Source: Microbacterium sp. (lineage in GTDB: Bacteria > Actinomycetota > Actinomycetes > Actinomycetales > Microbacteriaceae). From it: DNA of 11,251 nt. The position numbers were made by a program, and so were the translations under genes. The notes under the pieces are model-generated. The model did not search any database. It saw nothing but the letters and a program-made list of their open reading frames with translations, and was not told where the DNA came from. The stretch is taken from the NCBI GenBank assembly GCA_003248845.1, contig QFPD01000030.1, positions 1-11,251 of the forward strand, written 5' to 3'. Below, in pieces: positions 7,227 through 11,251 of this stretch (the stretch's first letter is position 1; every line of letters begins with the position of its first letter).

Positions 7227-7243
7227 CACCGCCCGCCTAACAC
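7216..7243. repeat. 14-bp tandem duplication over the MFS stop codon
   Basis: CGCCCGCCTGACAC (7216-7229) is directly followed by CGCCCGCCTAACAC (7230-7243), 13 of 14 identical. The first copy carries the TGA stop of the transporter. It looks like a recent slippage or small duplication in the convergent intergenic gap. A weak hairpin (GCCCG 7231-7235, CGGGC 7244-7248) falls in the second copy. Confidence 0.7.
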
Positions 7244-7258
7244 CGGGCTCCGCAGACG

Positions 7259-8065
7259 TCAGCCGCGAGCGCGCAGCGGCCCGCGCGCGAGCAGGTGCTG
7301 CGCCGACTGGGCGACCGGGCGCATGGTCACGAGGTCGAGGTTGACGTGGCCGGGGGCGTTCAACGCAAACGCGATGACGTCGGCGACATCGGATGCCACG
7401 AGCGGCTGGTCCACCCCGTCGTAGACCTGCTCTGCGGCGACCTGGTCGCCACCGAGACGATTGAGGGTGAACTCGGGCGTGAAGACCATGCCGGGCGCGA
7501 TCTCGGTGACCCGGATCGGCTCGCCGTTCAGCTCGAGCCGCAGCGCGTGCACGAGCATCGCCTCCCCTGCTTTCGCGGCGTTGTAGCCCGCGCCGCCCGG
7601 GTAGGCGGTCTGCGCGGCCGTCGACGTGACGTACAGCGTGTCGGCGTGGCCGCCTCCCGCGCGGATCCCCTCCCGCAGCAGCGGAAGCAGGGCCGCCGTC
7701 ACGAGCTGCGCCGACAGCACGTTCACCTCGAACATCCACCGCCAGTCGTCGGGCTTGCCGTCCTCGACGCGATCGGTGCCCCGCGCACCACCCGCGACGT
7801 GGACGAGGGCGTGCACGTCGCCGGTGGATGCCAGGTGCTCCGCGAGCGCGGCGACGTCGGCCTCTCGGCTGAGGTCGGCGGCGAACGATGCCGAACCGAC
7901 CTCGGCATCCAGAGCATCGAGCCGGTCCGCGCGACGCGCGACGCCGACGACGTCCCAGCCCGTCGCCCGGAGCGCCCGCACCACCGCCTCGCCGATGCCC
8001 GAGCTCGCTCCGGTCACCACTGCTCTTCTGTTCCGCGTCGTGTTCTGCGTCGCCGGCGTCGTCAT
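7259..8065 (-). CDS. short-chain dehydrogenase/reductase (SDR)
   Basis: NAD(P)-dependent oxidoreductase of the classical SDR family, 268 aa with a Rossmann fold. The cofactor loop is VTGASSGIGEAV (17-28). The basic pair in VARRADR (42-48) after strand 2 suggests NADP preference. The usual NNAG is replaced by HVAG (89-92). The catalytic tetrad is Asn115 (FEVNVLS), Ser148, Tyr161 and Lys165 in YNAAK, with the normal 13-residue Ser-Tyr spacing. The substrate is unknown; the family contains many broad NADP-dependent oxidoreductases of serine or 3-hydroxy acids, but this is not decisive. ATG 8065 is chosen because the frame upstream runs into intergenic regulatory DNA and a TANNNT box lies 7 nt before it. 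It is divergent from metY and convergent with the transporter. Confidence 0.92.
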   Translation of the reverse strand: MTTPATQNTTRNRRAVVTGASSGIGEAVVRALRATGWDVVGVARRADRLDALDAEVGSASFAADLSREADVAALAEHLASTGDVHALVHVAGGARGTDRVEDGKPDDWRWMFEVNVLSAQLVTAALLPLLREGIRAGGGHADTLYVTSTAAQTAYPGGAGYNAAKAGEAMLVHALRLELNGEPIRVTEIAPGMVFTPEFTLNRLGGDQVAAEQVYDGVDQPLVASDVADVIAFALNAPGHVNLDLVTMRPVAQSAQHLLARGPLRARG

Positions 8066-8072
8066 GCCCCCC

Positions 8073-8078
8073 ACGGTA
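8073..8078 (-). promoter_or_regulatory. -10 box TACCGT of the SDR gene
   Basis: On the - strand TACCGT (8078 to 8073) is followed by seven bases (GGGGGGC) and ATG 8065, matching leaderless spacing. The G-run could instead act as a close Shine-Dalgarno sequence. A weak -35 position would fall against the palindrome at 8099-8110. Confidence 0.45.
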
Positions 8079-8098
8079 CCCGCTCCGGCCGCGCGGAT

Positions 8099-8110
8099 TG
8101 TGACGTCACA
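8099..8110. promoter_or_regulatory. perfect palindrome TGTGACGTCACA, candidate operator
   Basis: TGTGACGTCACA is a perfect 12-bp palindrome centred between 8104 and 8105 in the SDR-metY intergenic region. Relative to the predicted SDR start it lies near -40, over the -35 region. Relative to the predicted metY start (about 8157) it lies near -52, a common activator position. The half-sites resemble the CRP/GlxR type (TGTGA-TCACA), but the spacer is 2 rather than 6 bp, so the binder is unknown. Confidence 0.5.
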
Positions 8111-8121
8111 TTTCCCGATCG

Positions 8122-8150
8122 TTGTTGACACGCGGCTCCGACCGTACTGT
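8122..8150 (+). promoter_or_regulatory. metY promoter (-35 TTGTTG, 17 bp, -10 TACTGT)
   Basis: TTGTTG (8122-8127), a 17-bp spacer and TACTGT (8145-8150) form a good housekeeping promoter; a perfect TTGACA (8125-8130) overlaps, but only 14 bp from the -10. The predicted start is near 8157, leaving a leader of about 63 nt that ends in AGGAG, 6 nt before ATG 8220. Confidence 0.6.
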
Positions 8151-8156
8151 CGGTCG
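8139..8156. promoter_or_regulatory. inverted repeat CGACCG-N6-CGGTCG centred on the metY -10 box
   Basis: Arms CGACCG (8139-8144) and CGGTCG (8151-8156) are perfect inverted copies separated by exactly the -10 hexamer TACTGT. A dimeric repressor bound here would block RNA polymerase. The arm-N6-arm layout resembles the operator of the corynebacterial methionine repressor McbR (TetR family), though the arm sequences differ. Confidence 0.5.
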
Positions 8157-8219
8157 TGGCCCCGGCATCCACCGGCCGCCGACCACCCGATCACCCGACT
8201 CACCCCGCAGGAGCCCGAC

Positions 8220-9542
8220 ATGTCCGCACCCGACGCCTGGCGTTTCGAGACCAAGCAGATCCACGCCGGCGCCGCGCCGGACCCCGTCACCAAGGCTCGG
8301 GCGACGCCGATCTACCAGACCACGTCGTACGTGTTCGACAACGCCGACCACGCCGCGAACCTCTTCGCGCTGGCCGAGTTCGGCAACATCTACACGCGCA
8401 TCCAGAACCCGACGCAGGACGTCCTCGAGCAGCGCCTCGCCGCGCTCGAAGGCGGCACGGGCGCGCTCGTCCTCTCGAGCGGCCAGGCCGCGTCGACCTT
8501 CGCGGTGCTCAACATCGCCGAGGCGGGCGACCACATCGTGTCGTCGTCGTCGATCTACGGCGGCACGTACAACCTCTTCAAGTACACGCTCGCCAAGCTT
8601 GGTATCGAGGTCACCTTCGTCGAGAACCAGGACGACCCCGACGAGTGGCGCCGGGCCGTCCGCGACAACACCAAACTCTTCTACGCCGAGACGATCGGCA
8701 ACCCGAAGATCAATGTCCTCGACGTCCGCTCCGTCGCCGACGTGGCACACGACGCGGGCCTGCCCCTCATCGTCGACAACACGATCGCGACGCCCTACCT
8801 CGTGCGCCCGTTCGAGCACGGCGCCGACATCGTCGTCCACTCGGTCACCAAGTTCCTCGGCGGCCACGGCACCACCATCGGCGGTGCGATCATCGACGGC
8901 GGCACCTTCCCGTGGACGCAGCACTCCGAGCGCTTCCCGGGTCTCACGACCCCCGACCCCTCGTACCACGGCGCGGTGTACACCGCCGCCGTCGGCGACG
9001 GCCTCGCCTACATCATCAAGGCACGCGTGCAGCTGCTGCGCGACCTCGGCGCGGCGATCTCACCGCAGAGCGCGTGGAACCTGATCCAGGGCGTCGAGAC
9101 GCTGTCCCTGCGCGTCGAGCGCCACGTGCAGAACGCACAGGAGATCGCCGAGTGGCTCGAGAACCACGACGACATCGCGTCGGTGAACTACTCGGGCCTG
9201 CCGACATCGCCGTGGTACGCGGCCGCGAACCGCTACGCCCCGAAGGGCGTCGGCGCGGTCCTGTCGTTCGAGCTCAAGGGCGGCGTCGAGGCCGGACGCG
9301 AGTTCGTCAACGCACTCGAGCTCTTCAGCCACCTCGCGAACATCGGGGACGTGCGCTCGCTCGTCATCCACCCGGCATCCACGACGCACTCGCAGCTCAC
9401 CCCCGAGCAGCAGCTCACGACGGGCGTCACGCCCGGCCTCGTGCGCCTGTCGGTGGGCCTCGAGAACGTCGAGGACCTGAAGGCCGACCTCACGCAGGCC
9501 CTCGCCGCCGCGCGCCGGGTCTCCGAGGCCGCCCGCGCCTGA
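8220..9542 (+). CDS. metY: O-acetylhomoserine aminocarboxypropyltransferase (O-acetylhomoserine sulfhydrylase)
   Basis: PLP enzyme of the Cys/Met metabolism family that makes homocysteine from O-acetylhomoserine and sulfide in the cytoplasm. 440 aa, the length of MetY rather than the shorter cystathionine gamma-synthase (about 380-400). TKQIHAG (11-17) starts the fold, LSSGQAAS (85-92) contacts the PLP phosphate, VDNT with Asp186 binds the PLP nitrogen, and Lys211 in [11 protein letters not shown] (207-217) is the Schiff-base lysine. [12 protein letters not shown] and the long middle insertion ([22 protein letters not shown]) are typical of MetY. ATG 8220 has AGGAG at 6 nt. It lies 140 nt before metX, which supplies the O-acetylhomoserine. 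Expression is probably set by the promoter and inverted repeats upstream. All catalytic residues are present. Confidence 0.95.
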   Translation: MSAPDAWRFETKQIHAGAAPDPVTKARATPIYQTTSYVFDNADHAANLFALAEFGNIYTRIQNPTQDVLEQRLAALEGGTGALVLSSGQAASTFAVLNIAEAGDHIVSSSSIYGGTYNLFKYTLAKLGIEVTFVENQDDPDEWRRAVRDNTKLFYAETIGNPKINVLDVRSVADVAHDAGLPLIVDNTIATPYLVRPFEHGADIVVHSVTKFLGGHGTTIGGAIIDGGTFPWTQHSERFPGLTTPDPSYHGAVYTAAVGDGLAYIIKARVQLLRDLGAAISPQSAWNLIQGVETLSLRVERHVQNAQEIAEWLENHDDIASVNYSGLPTSPWYAAANRYAPKGVGAVLSFELKGGVEAGREFVNALELFSHLANIGDVRSLVIHPASTTHSQLTPEQQLTTGVTPGLVRLSVGLENVEDLKADLTQALAAARRVSEAARA

Positions 9543-9560
9543 CGCCCGGCATCCGGGGTT

Positions 9561-9642
9561 CACGAACTCCGCAAGATGTCGCGAACTCCGCAGCCGAGAC
9601 TGATCTCGGCTGCGGAGTTCATGCGTTTCTGCGGAGTTTGTG
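9561..9642. repeat. 82-bp nested palindrome with four AACTCCGCA units between metY and metX
   Basis: The core is a perfect 17-bp stem (9583-9599 with 9604-9620) around the loop CTGA. Outside it, imperfect arms 9561-9576 and 9627-9642 pair about the same centre (9601.5). AACTCCGCA occurs at 9565 and 9584, and its complement TGCGGAGTT at 9611 and 9630, each pair 19 bp apart. No T-tract follows. It may be a REP-like repeat, an mRNA-stabilising or partial-termination hairpin, or a multi-dimer binding site. Confidence 0.85.
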
Positions 9643-9682
9643 CCGCGTAACACGCCGTCGGCGGGAGCGCGGACGGGCGAGA

Positions 9683-10894
9683 ATGGATGCCATGGACTGG
9701 CAGGCGTCGGAAGACACGGTGCCGTCGGGCCCGATCTCCGAGGCCGACGCACGGCTCTTGCGCGCCCGCCCGCCCGCGAGCGGCGCATGGCGCGACGGCG
9801 ACCCGGCCGGCGGTCGCCGGTTCGCGCTGCTGGGCGCTTTCCGCACCGAGAACGGCGAGAGCCTGCCGTTCGCGCGGCTCGCCTACGAGACGTGGGGCGA
9901 GCTGAACAGCGATGCGTCCAACGCCGTCCTGATCCTGCATGCCTTGACGGGCGACAGCCACATCCGCGGCGACGCGGGGCGGGGGCATCCCACCGCCGGC
10001 TGGTGGCAGGACATCGTCGGCCCGGGCTGCGCGATCGACACCGACCGCTGGTTCGTCGTCGCACCCAACATGCTCGGCGGATGCCAGGGCTCCACCGGTG
10101 CCGCCTCGATCGGGCCCGACGGCCGCGAGTGGGGACCGCGCTTTCCGTATCTCACGATCCGCGACCAGGTCGCCGCCCAGGCCGCCCTCGCGGACGCACT
10201 GGGCGTCGATCGCTGGGCGGCCGTCATCGGCGGATCCATGGGCGGCATGCACGCTCTCGAGTGGGCCGTGGGCCTCCCCGACCGCGTCGAACGGCTCGCG
10301 GTGCTCGCCGCTCCCCCGACGACGACGGCAGACCAGGTCGCGCTGAACTCGGTTCAGCTGGAAGCGATCCGCATGGACCCGCGCTTCGCGGGCGGCGAGT
10401 ACTACGACGCCGCCGACGGCGAAGGCCCGCACCGGGGTCTCGCGCTCGCCCGCCGCATGGCGCTGCTGAACTACCGCAGCCCCGTCGAGCTCAACCTGCG
10501 CTTCCAACGGTCCTGGCAGTCGGAAGTGAGCCCGCTCGGTGGTGGCGGACGATTCGCGGTCGAAAGCTACCTCGACTTCCACGGCAACAAGTTCACTCGC
10601 CGCTTCGACGCGAACAGCTACCTCACGCTCGTCGAGGCGATGAACTCGCACGACGTGGGCCGGGATCGCGGCGGCGTGGAGGATGCCCTGGCGCGCGTCA
10701 CTGCGCGGACCCTCGTCCTCGGCATCGACAGCGACCGCCTGTTCCCCGTCGATGGGCAGGAGCGGATCTTCCGCGGCATCCGGACGACGATCGACGAGGC
10801 GACCGTCGTCCTCCAGAGCGACTTCGGCCACGACGGATTCCTCATCGAGACGGATGCCGTCGGCATCCACCTGCGCCGGCTTCTCGCGAGCTGA
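9683..10894 (+). CDS. metX: homoserine O-acetyltransferase (MetX)
   Basis: Acetylates the hydroxyl of L-homoserine with acetyl-CoA, the committed step of methionine synthesis. 403 aa, alpha/beta hydrolase fold. The nucleophile elbow is GGSMGGM (183-189) with Ser185; the acid is Asp351 in GIDSDRLFP (347-355) and the base His383 in FGHDGF (381-386). HALTGDSH (86-93), NMLGGCQGSTG (129-139) and WGPRFPYLTIRD (150-161) are MetX family signatures. Some MetX-like enzymes use succinyl-CoA; the MetY neighbour argues for acetyl. ATG 9683 (MDAMDWQ) or ATG 9692 may be used; neither has a strong Shine-Dalgarno sequence. It probably shares the metY transcript, with the large hairpin between them, and ends convergent to an MFS gene 48 nt away. 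Confidence 0.95.
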   Translation: MDAMDWQASEDTVPSGPISEADARLLRARPPASGAWRDGDPAGGRRFALLGAFRTENGESLPFARLAYETWGELNSDASNAVLILHALTGDSHIRGDAGRGHPTAGWWQDIVGPGCAIDTDRWFVVAPNMLGGCQGSTGAASIGPDGREWGPRFPYLTIRDQVAAQAALADALGVDRWAAVIGGSMGGMHALEWAVGLPDRVERLAVLAAPPTTTADQVALNSVQLEAIRMDPRFAGGEYYDAADGEGPHRGLALARRMALLNYRSPVELNLRFQRSWQSEVSPLGGGGRFAVESYLDFHGNKFTRRFDANSYLTLVEAMNSHDVGRDRGGVEDALARVTARTLVLGIDSDRLFPVDGQERIFRGIRTTIDEATVVLQSDFGHDGFLIETDAVGIHLRRLLAS

Positions 10895-10916
10895 GTACCA
10901 GGCTCGCGTGGCAGGA

Positions 10917-10941
10917 CGCGCGCCGCCGAAAGCAGCGCGCG
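10917..10941. terminator. possible bidirectional terminator between metX and the MFS gene
   Basis: CGCGCGC (10917-10923) pairs with GCGCGCG (10935-10941) around an 11-nt loop in the convergent gap and next to the stop of the - strand transporter. The stem is strong, but there is no T-run, and alternating GC sequence pairs easily by chance. Confidence 0.4.
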
Positions 10942-10942
10942 C

Positions 10943-11251
10943 CTACGAAAGAACGAGCGCGTGCGCAGCTTTCTGCCGCGCGAGCGCCTCTGCGCGGAAG
11001 CTCGCCATCGCGATGACGAGGCCCGCCGCCGCGAGGATCGCGCCGACCCAGACGGGGGCGACGAAGCCGAGACCCGCGGCGATCACGGCACCGCCGAGGG
11101 CGGCTCCCGTCGCGTTGCCGATGTTGAGCGCGGAGTGGTTCAGCGCCGCCGCGATCGACTGGTTGTCGCCCGCGACATCCATGAGCCGCGTCTGGATCGA
11201 GGGGCTGAGGGCCGATGAGACGACCCCGACTCCGAAGACGAAGACGACGAG
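10943..11251 (-). CDS. MFS transporter, C-terminal part (5' end outside window)
   Basis: The last 102 residues of a membrane transporter that continues past the right edge; the frame is open at 11251. Three hydrophobic segments are seen: LVVFVFGVGVVSSAL, GNATGAALGGAVIAAGLGFVAPVW and VGAILAAAGLVIAMASF. Between them, SPSIQTRLMDVAGDNQSIAAALNHSALNIGNATGAA closely resembles the end of DHA1 arabinose/drug efflux proteins (AraJ/YdhP-like), where LNHSAFNLGNALGA is typical. ATG 11182 is internal and should not be taken as the start. The substrate is unknown. It is convergent with metX. Confidence 0.85.
   Translation of the reverse strand, partial: LVVFVFGVGVVSSALSPSIQTRLMDVAGDNQSIAAALNHSALNIGNATGAALGGAVIAAGLGFVAPVWVGAILAAAGLVIAMASFRAEALARQKAAHALVLS

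Larger units (their letters stand above)
523..10868. other. dispersed heptamer GGATGCC/GGCATCC, 30 copies
   Basis: Thirty copies counted by eye: GGATGCC at 810, 1745, 3122, 4064, 4754, 4849, 5296, 6722, 7391, 7826, 9685, 10079, 10681, 10852; GGCATCC at 523, 1380, 2289, 3347, 4655, 5215, 5850, 5904, 7109, 7904, 8164, 9374, 9548, 9984, 10775, 10862. The two orientations are about equally common. Copies occur in genes on both strands, in different codon phases, and also in non-coding DNA (8164, 9548). Confidence 0.75.

Noticed and set aside
8099..8110. CRP/GlxR site
   Set aside because: Those sites need six bases between TGTGA and TCACA; here there are two.
8157..8219. SAM riboswitch in the metY leader
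   Set aside because: The leader is only about 63 nt and shows no SAM-I, SAM-II or SAM-IV core that I can recognise.
9583..9620. Intrinsic terminator of metY
   Set aside because: The stem is strong but followed by ATGCGTTTC rather than a T-run, and metX follows in the same direction, so simple full termination is not supported.
9561..9642. CRISPR array or insertion-sequence ends
   Set aside because: The units are 9 bp and symmetric, with no spacers, no transposase and no target duplication in view.
8156..10894. A + strand frame open for 912 codons through metY and metX
   Set aside because: From 9683 it is metX; before that it is the second frame of metY and the hairpin, giving an Arg/Pro/Ala-rich low-complexity product. 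Such open frames are common in GC-rich DNA. A GTG near the predicted start of the metY mRNA is probably chance.

Overview
This 11.25 kb window is GC-rich, gene-dense chromosomal DNA from an actinobacterium. The proteins and base composition suggest the family Microbacteriaceae, possibly Microbacterium. That assignment rests on GC-biased codons, actinobacterial-type Ung and MetX/MetY proteins, TANNNT -10 boxes placed directly before start codons, and dense GGATGCC/GGCATCC heptamers. It was not checked by a database search.

Layout. (1) Positions 1-1416, + strand: the end of one dipeptide/oligopeptide-type ABC ATPase and a complete second one, overlapping as ATGA; both are ATPase subunits of a peptide or nickel importer. 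(2) 1479-2877, + strand: an M4 metalloprotease of the protealysin type, followed with a 17-nt overlap by an emfourin-like protein. Together they look like a protease and inhibitor operon. (3) 5709 down to 2864, - strand: a compact cluster of phosphoribosyltransferase, uracil-DNA glycosylase (ung), GNAT acetyltransferase and an APH-type phosphotransferase. The phosphotransferase frame is broken by one in-frame TAG codon near its N-terminus. (4) 5733-7226, + strand: a DHA2-like MFS transporter, divergent from the phosphoribosyltransferase; the two predicted -10 boxes overlap. (5) 7259-8065, - strand: a short-chain dehydrogenase. (6) 8220-10894, + strand: metY and metX, the two steps that convert homoserine to homocysteine by direct sulfhydrylation. 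They are separated by 140 nt containing an 82-bp nested palindrome. (7) 10943 to the right edge, - strand: the C-terminus of a second MFS transporter.

The region most worth attention for regulation is 8066-8219 between the dehydrogenase and metY. It holds a perfect 12-bp palindrome, a plausible sigma-70-type promoter, and an 18-bp inverted repeat whose 6-bp spacer is exactly the -10 hexamer. Other structure not explained by the genes: the nested palindrome at 9561-9642, the over-represented heptamer (30 copies counted by eye), and four TANNNT boxes 6-7 nt from a start codon, suggesting leaderless transcription. I saw no tRNA, rRNA, CRISPR array, insertion sequence or phage gene. No stretch longer than about 300 bases lacks a gene.
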